From Paralimibaculum aggregatum (lineage in GTDB: Bacteria > Pseudomonadota > Alphaproteobacteria > Rhodobacterales > Rhodobacteraceae), in assembly GCF_030270585.1 (NCBI RefSeq), contig NZ_BSYI01000017.1, forward strand, positions 41,892-105,891: a stretch of 64,000 nucleotides of DNA, read 5' to 3'. The notes under the pieces are model-generated. The model had not been told where the DNA came from and ran no database searches. It was given only the letters and a program-made list of their open reading frames with translations. Both the position numbers and the translations under genes were made by a program. Shown in pieces: positions 28,874 to 38,248 of the stretch. Positions within the stretch are counted from its first letter, which is position 1. Each line of letters begins with the position of its first letter.

Positions 28874-29911
28874 TCAGAACCGGGTGACGACGGCCACGCC
28901 CGGCGGCGTCGGCCCGTCCATCGCGGCAAGCTCGGCCGAGACGCCCTCGAGCCCGATCCGCCGGGTTACCAGCATGTCCAGCGGCACGCGGCCGCCCTCG
29001 AGCAGGCGGAACAGCGCCGGATAGCGCCAGGCCGGCATCCCCCGCGTGCCGTAGAGCACGAGCTGGCGGGAATAGACCAGGTCCATCGGCAGCGTCATGC
29101 GCGCGCTCTCGCCGGCCGGCATGCCGATCTGCACATGCCGGCCGAGCGGGCGCAGGCAGGCCAGCGAGGCCTCGGTGGTGGCCGCGATGCCGAGCGCCTC
29201 GATCGAGACATGCGCCCCGCCGCCGGTGCGCTCGCGGATCGCCTCCGCCGCGTCGCCGGCGCGGGCATCCACGACGGCCGCCGCGCCGAGGCGTTCCGCA
29301 AGGGCGAGCTTCTCCGGCTGGATGTCCACCGCCACCACCCGCGCGCCGAGCGCGACGCCCAGCATCACCGCCGAGAGCCCGACCCCGCCGGTGCCATGCA
29401 CCGCGAGCCACTCTCCGGCCATCAGCCCGGCGCGCCCGGTCAGCGCCTGCCAGGCGGTGGTGACGCGGCAGCCGAGGGCGGCGGCGACCGCAGGGTCGAG
29501 CCCCTCCGGCAGCGGCGCGAGATTGGCATCGGCCCGCGGCACCGCGATGCGCGCCGCGAAGGCGCCGGGTGCGGTGAAGCCCGGCACGATCTGTGAGCCG
29601 CAGACGGTCTGGTTTCCCGCCGCGCAGTCGGCGCAGCGCCCGCAGGCCAGGATGAAGGGGGCGATCGCGGCATCGCCACGGCGCCAGCCGGTCACCTGCG
29701 GGCCGGCCTCCTCCACCACGCCGCAATATTCGTGGCCGAGCACCTGCGGCAGCGCGATGTCCGGGTCGGCGCCGCCCCAGGCGTGCCAGTCGGAGCGGCA
29801 GACGCCGCAGGCCGAGAGCCGCAGCACCACGCCGTCGGCCGGGCAGTCCGGATCGGGCAGATCGGCGATCTCGAGCGGCGCGCGATACGCGGTCAGCAGC
29901 GCCGCGCGCAT
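28874..29911 (-). CDS. Zinc-dependent alcohol dehydrogenase family protein
   Basis: Medium-chain dehydrogenase of 345 residues. Catalytic zinc ligands are in SACGVCRSDWHAWGG (Cys near residue 38) and LGHEYCGVVEE. The structural zinc lobe has four cysteines in CGRCADCAAGNQTVCGSQ. The nucleotide loop is HGTGGVGLSAVMLGVALGAR followed by VVAVDI, with Asp favouring NAD. The substrate is unknown. The ATG at 29911 overlaps the purS stop by one base, so it is translated right after PurS. Together with FkbM it splits the usual purS-purQ pair. Confidence 0.87.
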   Translation of the reverse strand: MRAALLTAYRAPLEIADLPDPDCPADGVVLRLSACGVCRSDWHAWGGADPDIALPQVLGHEYCGVVEEAGPQVTGWRRGDAAIAPFILACGRCADCAAGNQTVCGSQIVPGFTAPGAFAARIAVPRADANLAPLPEGLDPAVAAALGCRVTTAWQALTGRAGLMAGEWLAVHGTGGVGLSAVMLGVALGARVVAVDIQPEKLALAERLGAAAVVDARAGDAAEAIRERTGGGAHVSIEALGIAATTEASLACLRPLGRHVQIGMPAGESARMTLPMDLVYSRQLVLYGTRGMPAWRYPALFRLLEGGRVPLDMLVTRRIGLEGVSAELAAMDGPTPPGVAVVTRF

Positions 29912-30159
29912 CAGGCCGGCTCGGCGGGCTCGATGCGGTAGGTCTCGATCACCGTGTTGGCCAGCAGCTTCTCGCACATCCGGGTGGCGGTCTCGACGGC
30001 GCGGTCACGATCCTCCTCGGCGAGGTCGAGCTCGATCAGCTTGCCCTGGCGGACGCCCTGGACGCCGTCGAAGCCGAGGCCGGCCAGGGCCTGCGAGATC
30101 GCGGCGCCCTGCGGGTCGAGCACGCCGGGCTTGAGGGTGACATAGACTGCGAGCTTCAT
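29911..30159 (-). CDS. purS: Phosphoribosylformylglycinamidine synthase subunit PurS
   Basis: Small third subunit of the FGAM synthase complex, bridging PurL and PurQ. The 82-residue protein has the typical opening MKLAVYVTLKPGVLDPQGAA, the G-rich middle GLGFDGVQGVRQGK and the end CEKLLANTVIETYRIE. Full length. First gene of the interrupted purine operon. Confidence 0.94.
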   Translation of the reverse strand: MKLAVYVTLKPGVLDPQGAAISQALAGLGFDGVQGVRQGKLIELDLAEEDRDRAVETATRMCEKLLANTVIETYRIEPAEPA

Positions 30160-30226
30160 CGGGCGCCTCCGGAGATGGGTGCCCCCTCGTAGCGCCGCGG
30201 CGCGCGCGCCGCAAGGCCGCGCCCGC

Positions 30227-31129
30227 TCAGGCCGCCGCGCGGAGCGCCGCGGCCGCAGCCTGCCGCAGGGGCACCGGCCCGTGCCGCACCACCGCCCGCA
30301 GCAGCAGCCAGAACAGCAGCCCGTTGCAGAGATGCCAGAGCCAGTGCGTGCCGATCGGCAGCCAGTCGCAGAGCGGCCCGTCGACCGAGCGGAAGCCGAG
30401 CGAGGCGGCGAAGAGCCCCGCCGCCCGGATCAGTTGCCCGCCGGCGGCATGGCCGCGGCCGATGTCGAGCCAGAGCCCGACCGCCAGCAACCCGACCAGC
30501 GCCGGGTAATAGCCCGCCGACGGCCCGGCATAGGGGCCGAGCCCCGAGGAAATCCCGCGCGACAGCAGCACCGAGGCGGCGAGGAAGCCGAGCGTCGCCG
30601 CCGCCGCCGCGCCGCGCCCGAGCCCGCCGAAGCGCAGCATCGCCACCGCGAAATAGCCGAAGATGAAGAGCATGATCGGCCCGGTATCGGCAAACCCGGC
30701 CCAGGGTGTCGCATAGGTGTGGAACAGGAAGGAACCGATCCCCACCACCACGGCGTTGCCCGCGAGCCAGGCCACCGCCCAGTCCGGCGCCGGGTCGGCC
30801 ATGAGGCGCGGCATCGCGCAGAGCCCGGCGCCCACGAAGAGCATCGAGACCGCATAGGCCGGCAGCACCAGCGGCGTGTAGAGCGGCCCGGCGCCGAGCG
30901 CCCAGAGCAGGCCGATGGTGTGCGCGAAGCCGGCGATCAGCCCGGCCGCCATCAGCGCGCCGGCGGTGAGCTCGCGCCGCGGCCCGGCCCCGCCTGTGCG
31001 CCCCTGCAGCCAGAGCGCCGCGATCCCCGCCGCCACGAAGGCGAGGTTGGTGAGCGCGTTCAGCGGCTCGGCCCAGAAGGCCGCGCCGACGCGCTCGCAA
31101 TAGATGTCGATCTGTCGTGCGAGATCCAT
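30227..31129 (-). CDS. Ceramidase-like (CREST family) membrane protein
   Basis: Polytopic membrane protein of 300 residues of the alkaline ceramidase/CREST superfamily, predicted metal-dependent lipid amidohydrolases. The opening DIYCERVGAAFWAEPLNALT is the ceramidase signature. Metal and catalytic positions are visible: Ser and His in GIGSFLFHTYATPWAGFADT, including the Asp, and two His in IGTHWLWHLCNGLLFW. About seven membrane helices. ATG at 31129 has GGAGG at 5-base spacing. The substrate is not known; sphingolipids occur in some alphaproteobacteria. It lies 67 bases upstream of purS on the same strand. Confidence 0.82.
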   Translation of the reverse strand: MDLARQIDIYCERVGAAFWAEPLNALTNLAFVAAGIAALWLQGRTGGAGPRRELTAGALMAAGLIAGFAHTIGLLWALGAGPLYTPLVLPAYAVSMLFVGAGLCAMPRLMADPAPDWAVAWLAGNAVVVGIGSFLFHTYATPWAGFADTGPIMLFIFGYFAVAMLRFGGLGRGAAAAATLGFLAASVLLSRGISSGLGPYAGPSAGYYPALVGLLAVGLWLDIGRGHAAGGQLIRAAGLFAASLGFRSVDGPLCDWLPIGTHWLWHLCNGLLFWLLLRAVVRHGPVPLRQAAAAALRAAA

Positions 31130-31256
31130 CGCCGCCTCCACCGCCCCCTCGATTCCCAGATGGGCATCCGCACCGGCAAGACAATCCGCAGCGCGCCGCG
31201 CAAGCCAAATTGCTTCACAGCAGCGCGAGAATTCAGCCCGCAAGTTCCCGGCAAGA

Positions 31257-31285
31257 TTGATTTACCATGGCCCAGCCGGTACAGC
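31257..31285 (+). promoter_or_regulatory. Weak sigma70-like promoter candidate for the exosortase operon
   Basis: TTGATT (31257-31262), 17-base spacer, TACAGC (31280-31285). The -35 is good and the -10 poor. It is the best pair in the 241-base gap between the divergent ceramidase and exosortase genes, about 85 bases before the exosortase ATG. Confidence 0.3.
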
Positions 31286-31370
31286 ACGGGGACGTGCGGG
31301 AACGCCCGTCTGCCGGTCGCGATCGTCGGCGGCAGGGTGCGGCCGGACCGGGTGACGGAGGGGTGGAGCG

Positions 31371-32966
31371 ATGGTCGATCAGTCTGGACCGACGGGCGGC
31401 GGGCTTGCAGCCGGTGGCTGGGCCGTCTCGGGCGGCAGCCTGCTCATGTCGCTGCACCTGCTGGCCGGGCTGTTCTTCTTCTCCTACGGCATCGACGCGC
31501 TGATCTTCGCCTGGCAGGTGCCGGAATACAGCCACGGGCCGATCATCCCGCTGCTCTCGCTCTACATGTTCATGCGCGAGATGAAGTCGGTGCCGCCCTC
31601 GGCCGGCCCGGTGACCGACCGCGCCCCCGGCGTGGCGGTGGTGATCCTGGCGATCCTCGTCGGGCTGCTCGGCCTCCTGGTGCGCATACCCGACATCGTC
31701 ACCTATGCGATGATCCTCTGGATCGGCGGCACCGTGCTCACCCTCTTCGGCGCACGCCGCGGCTGGTATTTCTGGCCCTCGGTGCTGCACCTGATCTTCA
31801 TGCTGCCGCTGCCCAACTTCATCTACTGGCCGCTCTCGATCTGGCTGCAGATGGTGTCCTCGCGGATCGGCGTCGACGTGATCTCGGCGCTCGGCATCCC
31901 GGTCTTCCTCGACGGCAACGTGATCGATCTCGGCGTCTACCGGCTGCAGGTGGCCGAGGCCTGCTCGGGGCTGCGCTACCTCTTCCCGGTGATGAGCTTC
32001 TCCTATGTCTTCGGCGTGCTCTACACCGGCCCGCGCTGGCACAAGATCGTGCTGCTGCTCTCGGCGGCGCCGATCACCGTGCTGATGAACTCGCTGCGCA
32101 TCGGCATCATCGGGGTCACGGTGGATCTCTGGGGCATCGAGATGGCCGAGGGCTTCCTGCACGCCTTCGAGGGCTGGGTGATCTTCATCGCCTGCGTGGC
32201 GATCCTGTTCGGCCTCGCCGCGGGGATGCAGCGGCTGCAGCCCGATCCGAAGCCGCTCTCGGAATCGATCGACCTCGATTTCGACGGGCTCGGCGCGCAG
32301 ATCCGGCGCTATCTCGCGATCCCGGTCACCACCGGGCTGATCGCGGCGCTCGGTGTCACCGCGCTGGCGGCGGCGGTCTGGCAGTTCACGCCGAAGCCCC
32401 AGCCCGTGGTTCCGGAGCGCGCGCCGCTGGTGCAGTTCCCCAACGCGCTCGGCAGCTGGGAGAGCGTGGAGCGGCCGGTCTCCTCCAACATCCTGCAGGT
32501 GCTGCGCGCCGACGACTATCTCGGCCGGACCTACATCAACCAGACCGAGCGCGAGCCGGTGGATCTCTGGATCGCCTATTACGACAAGCTGACCGAAGGC
32601 AGCGGCATCCATTCGCCCGAGGTCTGCCTGCCGAGCGGCGGCTGGGAGGTGAACGCCTGGCAGCGCGCCGAGATCACCATCGACGACGGCACGGTGATCC
32701 CGGTCAACCGCGCGATCATCCGCAAGGGCAGCGCGCGGCAGATGGTGTATTACTATTTCCAGCAGGCCGGCCGGCGGCTCACCAGCGACTATGCGGCGAA
32801 GTTCTATACGGTGGTCGACAGCCTGACCTCGGGCCGCACCGAGGGCGCGCTGGTGCGCCTGATCACCCCGCTGGCAGCCGGCGAGAGCGAGGCCGAGGGC
32901 GCCGAGCGGCTGCGCCGGATGCTCGGCCTGGCAATTCCCGAGCTGCGCATGCACCTGCCGGAATAA
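31371..32966 (+). CDS. xrtD: Exosortase fused to EpsI domain (XrtD-like)
   Basis: Membrane cysteine protease/transpeptidase that cuts C-terminally tagged (PEP-CTERM-like) proteins at the outer face of the inner membrane. The 531-residue protein has about eight membrane helices; the catalytic residues are Cys198 in VAEACSGLRYL, Arg243 in MNSLRIG and His264 in LHAFEGWVIF. From about residue 320 comes a second domain of the EpsI family with the motif HSPEVCLPSGGW (416-427). The fusion and probable Rhodobacterales origin point to the XrtD (VPLPA-CTERM) type, but subtype is inferred. ATG at 31371 follows GTGGAGCG. No protein in the window shows a matching sorting tail. Confidence 0.87.
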   Translation: MVDQSGPTGGGLAAGGWAVSGGSLLMSLHLLAGLFFFSYGIDALIFAWQVPEYSHGPIIPLLSLYMFMREMKSVPPSAGPVTDRAPGVAVVILAILVGLLGLLVRIPDIVTYAMILWIGGTVLTLFGARRGWYFWPSVLHLIFMLPLPNFIYWPLSIWLQMVSSRIGVDVISALGIPVFLDGNVIDLGVYRLQVAEACSGLRYLFPVMSFSYVFGVLYTGPRWHKIVLLLSAAPITVLMNSLRIGIIGVTVDLWGIEMAEGFLHAFEGWVIFIACVAILFGLAAGMQRLQPDPKPLSESIDLDFDGLGAQIRRYLAIPVTTGLIAALGVTALAAAVWQFTPKPQPVVPERAPLVQFPNALGSWESVERPVSSNILQVLRADDYLGRTYINQTEREPVDLWIAYYDKLTEGSGIHSPEVCLPSGGWEVNAWQRAEITIDDGTVIPVNRAIIRKGSARQMVYYYFQQAGRRLTSDYAAKFYTVVDSLTSGRTEGALVRLITPLAAGESEAEGAERLRRMLGLAIPELRMHLPE

Positions 32967-32976
32967 TCAACCCACA

Positions 32977-33058
32977 GGCGCATTTGCGGGGCTGTCCTAT
33001 ACTGGGATCAAAACAACGCGCCCATGCTGCAAAATGCGCCATCGTCCAGCGATGGTGC
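32977..33058. promoter_or_regulatory. Inverted repeats and -10-like box upstream of the TPR gene
   Basis: GGCGCATTTGC (32977-32987) is mirrored by GCAAAATGCGCC (33029-33040), an 11/12-bp inverted pair about 41 bases apart, with TATACT (32998-33003) between them as a possible -10 element. Overlapping the right arm is a hairpin, GCGCCATCG (33036-33044) and CGATGGTGC (33050-33058), with a 5-base loop. This 235-base gap separates the exosortase from the rest of the export operon and probably controls it. Confidence 0.45.
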
Positions 33059-33201
33059 TATGCGGCAAGGAAGTTTTTGGATATAGCAGCCCATAGCTTG
33101 CATCCGTCCGCCGGTTTCGCGGATAGACGTTTCGGTATGGTGAACGGCGCGCCTTGTCCGAACGTCGTGGAATTGACGGCCTGCCGAAGGGAGCCCAGAG
33201 C

Positions 33202-35670
33202 ATGACGCAAACCGCTTCTCTCCTGATCCACCGCTCGGCCTACCGGCGCTATGGCGCCATTGTCCGCGGCCTGATCCTGGGGCTGATCTGCGCCTTTGCG
33301 CTCGCCGCCTGCGACAGCGTCGAGGAGCGCGCCGAGAAGCACTACCAGAACGGCATCGAGCTGCTGGAGCAGGATCAGGCGGTGAAGGCGAGCCTCGAGT
33401 TCCGCAACGCGATCAAGCTCAACGACAATCATGTCGGCGCCAACCTCGAGCTCGGCAAGTATTACGAGCAGCAGGACAACTTCTCCGCCGCCGTGTTCCA
33501 GTACCGCAAGGTGATCTCGCTCGATGCCTCGCAGCTCGACGCGCATCTGCGGCTGGCGCAGATCATGCTGGCCTTCAACGAGACCGAGCCGGCGCTGACC
33601 TCCACGGTGGCGGCGGCGCAGCTCGCGCCCGACGACGTGCGTGTGGTCACCCTCGAGGCGGTGGTGGCGATGCGTGTCGGCGAAATGGAGAAGGCCAAGG
33701 CCAAGGCCGACCGGGCGCTGGAGCTCGATCCCGACAACGGCGACGCCTGGATCGTGCTCGCCGCCATCTCGCGGCGCGAGGACGACAGCGAGAAGGCGCT
33801 CGAGCAGACCCTCGAGGGCGAGCGGGTGGAGCCGGACAACATCCGCGTCCAGCTCTTCAAGCTCAACCTGCTGTCCGAGCTGAAGCGCGAGGCGGAGCTC
33901 GGCGAGACGCTGAAGCGCCTGACCGAGCTCGACCCGGAGGAGCTCTCCTTCTGGGATTCCCTCGCCCGCTGGCAGCTACGCAACAACAAGGCGGCGGAGG
34001 CCGAGGCCTCGCTGCGCCGGATCTCCGAGCTCGCCCCCGACGACACCGACCGCCAGCTCGATCTGGTGCGCATGGTCATCGCCACCGAGGGCGCGGAGGC
34101 CGGCATCGCCGAGCTCAAGCGCCTGATCGAGCTGCGCAAGGACAGCCCGGCCGTCGGCACGCTGGAGCTCGCCATGGTCGATGTCGAGATCCAGCAGGAC
34201 AAGTTCGACGATGCCGAGCGCCGGCTGAAGCGGCTCCTGGTCACCATGGAGAACGACGAGGAGGTGTTGCAGACCGCCCGCCTGGGGCTGGCCCGCCTCG
34301 CCATCTCGCGCAACGACAACGCCGCCGCCGCGACGCTGATCGACGAGGTGCTGGCGACCGACCCGACCCACGCCAAGGCGCTGACCCTGCGCGGCCGGCT
34401 GCAGATCGAGGCCGAGGACTACGATGCCGCGATCCGCGACCTGCGCGCCGCGGAGGCCGAGGCGCCGGAGGATCTCGAGACCATCCGGCTGCTCGCGGTC
34501 GCCTATGAGCGCAACGGCAGCAAGGACCTCGCCGCCGAGCGCAAGGCCAAGGCGGTGCAGGTCTCCGACCACGCGGTCTCGCCGGTGCTCGACTATGCCA
34601 GCCACCTGATGGGCGAGGGCCGGATGGAGGTCGCCGAGGGCGTCATCACCGATGCGCTGTCGAAGCGGCGCGGCGAGATCCGGCTGGTCGAGGCGCTGGC
34701 CCGGGTCAAGCTGCGCCGGCGCGACTACAAGGGCGTCGAGCGGATCGCCGAGGCGCTGGGCGAGAACGAGGAGACCAGCGAGCTGGCCGACCGGCTGATG
34801 GCCGCCGCCCTGGCCGGCCAGAAGCGCTATGACGAGACCATCCGGCTTCTCGAGGCGAGCAGCGCCGAATCCGGCGGGGGCCGCAGCAGCTATCTCGCGG
34901 CGCTCGTCGCCACGCATCTGCGCAACGACGATCTGGAGGCCGCGAAGGCCGTCGTCGACGAGGCGCTGGCGGAGAACCCGGCGGCCTCCGGCGCGATCCG
35001 GCTGAAGGGCACGCTGGCGATGGTGGAGGGCGACACCGACGCTGCCGGCCGCATGTTCCGCGAGGCCGTGGCCGCCGATCCGACGCAGCCGATGAACCAT
35101 CTCGCGCTGTTCCGCTACCACCTGCTCAAGGGCGAGCGCGAGGTCGCCGAGAAGGCGCTGCAGCTCGGCATCGAGGAGACCGACAACAACACCCTGCGGC
35201 TCAACAACGCCATGCTGCTCGAGCAGACCGGGCGGATCGACGCCGCCATAGCCGAGTACCAGGTGCTGTTCGACCGGCAGCCGGATTCCGAGGTGATCGC
35301 CAACAACCTCGCCAGCCTGATGACCGACAACAACCCGAGCGAGGAGCAGATCGACCGCGCCTTCGTGATCGCCAAGCGCCTGCGCGACACCGAGGTGCCG
35401 CATTTCCAGGACACCTATGGCTGGCTGATGTTCCTGCGCGGCGATGCCCGCGGCGCGCGCGACGTGCTCGAGCAGGCCGCAAAGAAACTCCCCAATAACC
35501 CGATCGTGCAATATCATCTCGGTGTGGTGCTCGCCGAGACCGGCGACACGGAGGGGGCGCGGGTGCGACTGTCGCGTGCGATCGAGCTGGCGGGCGAACG
35601 CGAGGTGCCGCAGATCGCCGGCGCCCAGGCAAGGCTCGACAGCCTCGAGCCCAAGCCCGCCGCCGAGTGA
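33202..35670 (+). CDS. prsT: TPR-repeat lipoprotein of exosortase loci (PrsT-like)
   Basis: Predicted outer membrane or periplasmic lipoprotein of 822 residues with lipobox LAAC (Cys37) after a membrane-spanning signal sequence. The rest is helical TPR repeats from end to end, for example ALELDPDNGDAWIVLAAISR and EYQVLFDRQPDSEVIANNLA. Such proteins (PrsT) accompany exosortases and EPS loci and are thought to organise assembly. ATG at 33202 has GGGAG upstream; the frame is open to 33154 but the extension lacks a signal. It is followed after 25 bases by the ExeA-like ATPase. Confidence 0.83.
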   Translation: MTQTASLLIHRSAYRRYGAIVRGLILGLICAFALAACDSVEERAEKHYQNGIELLEQDQAVKASLEFRNAIKLNDNHVGANLELGKYYEQQDNFSAAVFQYRKVISLDASQLDAHLRLAQIMLAFNETEPALTSTVAAAQLAPDDVRVVTLEAVVAMRVGEMEKAKAKADRALELDPDNGDAWIVLAAISRREDDSEKALEQTLEGERVEPDNIRVQLFKLNLLSELKREAELGETLKRLTELDPEELSFWDSLARWQLRNNKAAEAEASLRRISELAPDDTDRQLDLVRMVIATEGAEAGIAELKRLIELRKDSPAVGTLELAMVDVEIQQDKFDDAERRLKRLLVTMENDEEVLQTARLGLARLAISRNDNAAAATLIDEVLATDPTHAKALTLRGRLQIEAEDYDAAIRDLRAAEAEAPEDLETIRLLAVAYERNGSKDLAAERKAKAVQVSDHAVSPVLDYASHLMGEGRMEVAEGVITDALSKRRGEIRLVEALARVKLRRRDYKGVERIAEALGENEETSELADRLMAAALAGQKRYDETIRLLEASSAESGGGRSSYLAALVATHLRNDDLEAAKAVVDEALAENPAASGAIRLKGTLAMVEGDTDAAGRMFREAVAADPTQPMNHLALFRYHLLKGEREVAEKALQLGIEETDNNTLRLNNAMLLEQTGRIDAAIAEYQVLFDRQPDSEVIANNLASLMTDNNPSEEQIDRAFVIAKRLRDTEVPHFQDTYGWLMFLRGDARGARDVLEQAAKKLPNNPIVQYHLGVVLAETGDTEGARVRLSRAIELAGEREVPQIAGAQARLDSLEPKPAAE

Positions 35671-35695
35671 GCGGCGGGAAAAGGACCGGCAAGAC

Positions 35696-36559
35696 ATGTA
35701 CGAAGCCTTTTACGAGTTGAAGCACCGCCCGTTCCTGATGACGGCGGACCCGGACTTCCTGTACTGGTCCAACACCCACACGCTCGCCTTCACCATGCTG
35801 CGCTATGGCGTGACCAGCCGGGCCCCGCTCACGGTGATCACCGGCGAGATCGGCAGCGGCAAGACCACCCTGCTCCGGCACCTGATGAACGAGCTGCCGG
35901 AGGACGTGGTGGTGGGCCTCGTCTCCAACATGCAGGAGGGCCGCGGCGACCTGCTGCACTGGGTGATGATGTCCTTCGACCAGTCGTTCGAGGATGTCTC
36001 CTATGTGCGCAACTTCCAGCGCTTCCAGGAATTCCTGATCGAGAACTATGCCGAGGGCAAGCGCTCGATCCTGATCGTCGACGAGGCGCAGAACATGTCG
36101 CCCGCCTCGCTCGAGGAGCTGCGGATGCTCTCCAACATCAACGCCGACAAGGACGAGCTGCTGCAGATCATCCTCGTCGGCCAGCCGCAGCTGCGCGACC
36201 TGCTGCGCCGGCCCGAGCTGGTGCAGGTGGTGCAGCGCATCGCCGCCGATTTCCACATCGAGGCGCTCGGTGCCGAGGATGTCTACGACTACATCCAGCG
36301 CCGGCTTGAAATCGCCGGCGCGCGCTGGCAGATTTTTCCGCGGCGGACCTGCGAGCTGATCCATGAGGCGACCGGCGGCATCCCGCGCCTGGTGAACTCG
36401 CTGTGCGATCTCTGCCTGGTCTACGGGTTTTCCGACGACCAGAAGACGATCACCGAGGAGGTGCTGCGCGACTTCCTGGCGGGTGTCGAGAAGCACGGCA
36501 TCTTCGACAAGTTCAAGCCGCTCGGCCGGTCCCCGGTGCTCGTGAGCCAGTCGCACTGA
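35696..36559 (+). CDS. ExeA-like AAA ATPase of exosortase/EPS loci
   Basis: Cytosolic AAA ATPase of 287 residues, the type found with exosortase A-like systems. It starts MYEAFYELKHRPFLMTADPD, typical of the family. Walker A is GEIGSGKTT (50-58), Walker B is SILIVDEAQNMS (about 122-133), and the sensor region IILVGQPQLRDLL follows. There is no peptidoglycan-binding C-terminal domain, unlike true ExeA. Role: probably energises or positions the polysaccharide export machinery. ATG at 35696; the frame open upstream to 35444 overlaps the TPR gene. Confidence 0.85.
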   Translation: MYEAFYELKHRPFLMTADPDFLYWSNTHTLAFTMLRYGVTSRAPLTVITGEIGSGKTTLLRHLMNELPEDVVVGLVSNMQEGRGDLLHWVMMSFDQSFEDVSYVRNFQRFQEFLIENYAEGKRSILIVDEAQNMSPASLEELRMLSNINADKDELLQIILVGQPQLRDLLRRPELVQVVQRIAADFHIEALGAEDVYDYIQRRLEIAGARWQIFPRRTCELIHEATGGIPRLVNSLCDLCLVYGFSDDQKTITEEVLRDFLAGVEKHGIFDKFKPLGRSPVLVSQSH

Positions 36560-36601
36560 CGCGGCGCCCCGCCGCGCAGGCGCCCTGAGGAGAGGATCGT
36601 C

Positions 36602-38200
36602 ATGGAAGCCTCGATCAAGCTGAAGGACATCCTGAGGATGATCCGCCGCCGCGCCGTCATGATCGTCTCGATCGTGGTGGTGTTCAGCGGCCTCGCCTTC
36701 CTGCTCGCCTATTTCATCCCGCCGACCTATGTCGCGACCGCGAAGATCCTGATCGAGAGCCAGCAGATCCCCGGCGCGCTCGCGCGGTCCACCGTCACCG
36801 CCACCGCCACCGAGCGGCTCGAGCTGATCCAGCAGCGGCTGATGACCCGGTCCAACCTGCTCGGGCTGATCGACCGGCTCAATCTCTACGAGGAGCGCGC
36901 GGACCTCTCGAAATCCGCCAAGGTGGACCTGATGCGCCAGTCCACCACGCTGCGCCGCATCGAGGTGAGCGGCCAGCGCGGCGTGGTCGCGGCCTTCACC
37001 ATCTCCTACCGCGACAGCGACCCCAAGCGCGCCGCCCGGATCACCAACGAGTTCGTCACCACGGTGCTCGAGCAGAACATCCGCGCGCGCAGCGCCCGCG
37101 CCTCGCAGACGCATGACTTCTTCAAGGAAGAGGTGGCGCAGATCGAGGAGGAGCTGGTCCGTGTCGAGGCCGAGCTCGCCGATTTCCGGGCCGCCAACCA
37201 GCTCGCCCTGCCCGACAGCCTCGAATTCCGCCGCCGCGAGCTGAGCTCGATCCGCGAGCGCCGCTTCGACCGCAAGGCCAAGATGCTGAAGCTCGTCGAG
37301 CAGCGCCAGGTGATCCAGACCGCGCTCAGCACCGGCCGCTATGCCGATGCGACCGGCGAGACGATGTCGCCGCAGGAGCGCGACCTGCAGACCCTGCGCC
37401 ACGAGCTCGTGCGGGCCCAGAGCCTCTATGCCGACAGCCATCCGAAGGTGCGGACCATGAAGAACCGCATCGCGCAGATGGAGGCGAACCTGCGCGAGGT
37501 CGACCCGACCGCCGTGCTCGAGAGCGCCACCGACCGGGCCAACCGCATCAAGTCCGGGCTCGAGCGCCAGCTCCGCGCGCTGGAGACCGAGATCCAGCTC
37601 CTCGAGGAGGAGGCGGCGCGAGACGAGGCCCGCGAGCGCGCGCTCGAGACCTCCATCGAGCGCACCCCCGAGGTCGCGATGGCGCTCAATGCGCTGCAGC
37701 GCCGCGAGGACGATCTGAAGATCCGCTTCCACGAGGCGGTGCGCAAGCAGTCCTTCGCGGCCACCGGCGAGAAGCTCGAGGTCAACCGTCAGGCCGAGCG
37801 CTTCGAGGTGATCGAGCAGGCCCAGGTGCCGGACCGGCCGACCTCGCCCAACCGCCCGGCGATCGCCATCGGCGGCTTCGCCGGCAGCCTCGGCTTCGCG
37901 CTGGGGCTGGCGATCCTGCTCGGCCTGCTCAACCCGAGCATCCGCACCGTGGGCGACATGGAACGCAAGCTCGAGATGCGCCCGCTGATGACCGTGCCCT
38001 ACATCACCACCGAGTCCGAACGCCGGCGCACCCGCCGCGAGGTCTATCTGCTCGGCGTGCTGCTGCTGGTGATCGTGCCGGTCTCGCTCTATGCGGTCGA
38101 CCAGTACTACCTGCCGCTCGAGCTGCTGATCGAGGATTTCGTGGACCGCACCAATCTGCGCGGCATCTTCGCCCGCATTTCGGAGCTGTTCAATCGCTGA
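36602..38200 (+). CDS. Polysaccharide chain-length determinant (Wzz/GumC-like)
   Basis: Inner-membrane co-polymerase of 532 residues that sets polymer length and links to the export channel. A first membrane helix is at about 18-40, a long periplasmic coiled coil covers about 170-390 (HDFFKEEVAQIEEELVRVEA), and the closing helix at about 419-440 is preceded by the proline-rich PDRPTSPNRPAIAIGG. A third hydrophobic stretch at about 484-503 and a short tail follow. No kinase domain is attached; the ATPase is the next gene. ATG at 36602 has GAGGAGAGG upstream. Confidence 0.88.
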   Translation: MEASIKLKDILRMIRRRAVMIVSIVVVFSGLAFLLAYFIPPTYVATAKILIESQQIPGALARSTVTATATERLELIQQRLMTRSNLLGLIDRLNLYEERADLSKSAKVDLMRQSTTLRRIEVSGQRGVVAAFTISYRDSDPKRAARITNEFVTTVLEQNIRARSARASQTHDFFKEEVAQIEEELVRVEAELADFRAANQLALPDSLEFRRRELSSIRERRFDRKAKMLKLVEQRQVIQTALSTGRYADATGETMSPQERDLQTLRHELVRAQSLYADSHPKVRTMKNRIAQMEANLREVDPTAVLESATDRANRIKSGLERQLRALETEIQLLEEEAARDEARERALETSIERTPEVAMALNALQRREDDLKIRFHEAVRKQSFAATGEKLEVNRQAERFEVIEQAQVPDRPTSPNRPAIAIGGFAGSLGFALGLAILLGLLNPSIRTVGDMERKLEMRPLMTVPYITTESERRRTRREVYLLGVLLLVIVPVSLYAVDQYYLPLELLIEDFVDRTNLRGIFARISELFNR

Positions 38201-38248
38201 GCCGGCGCGGCGGGCATCCGCCGCGCGACCTGACGGGAGGGCCAGGAC

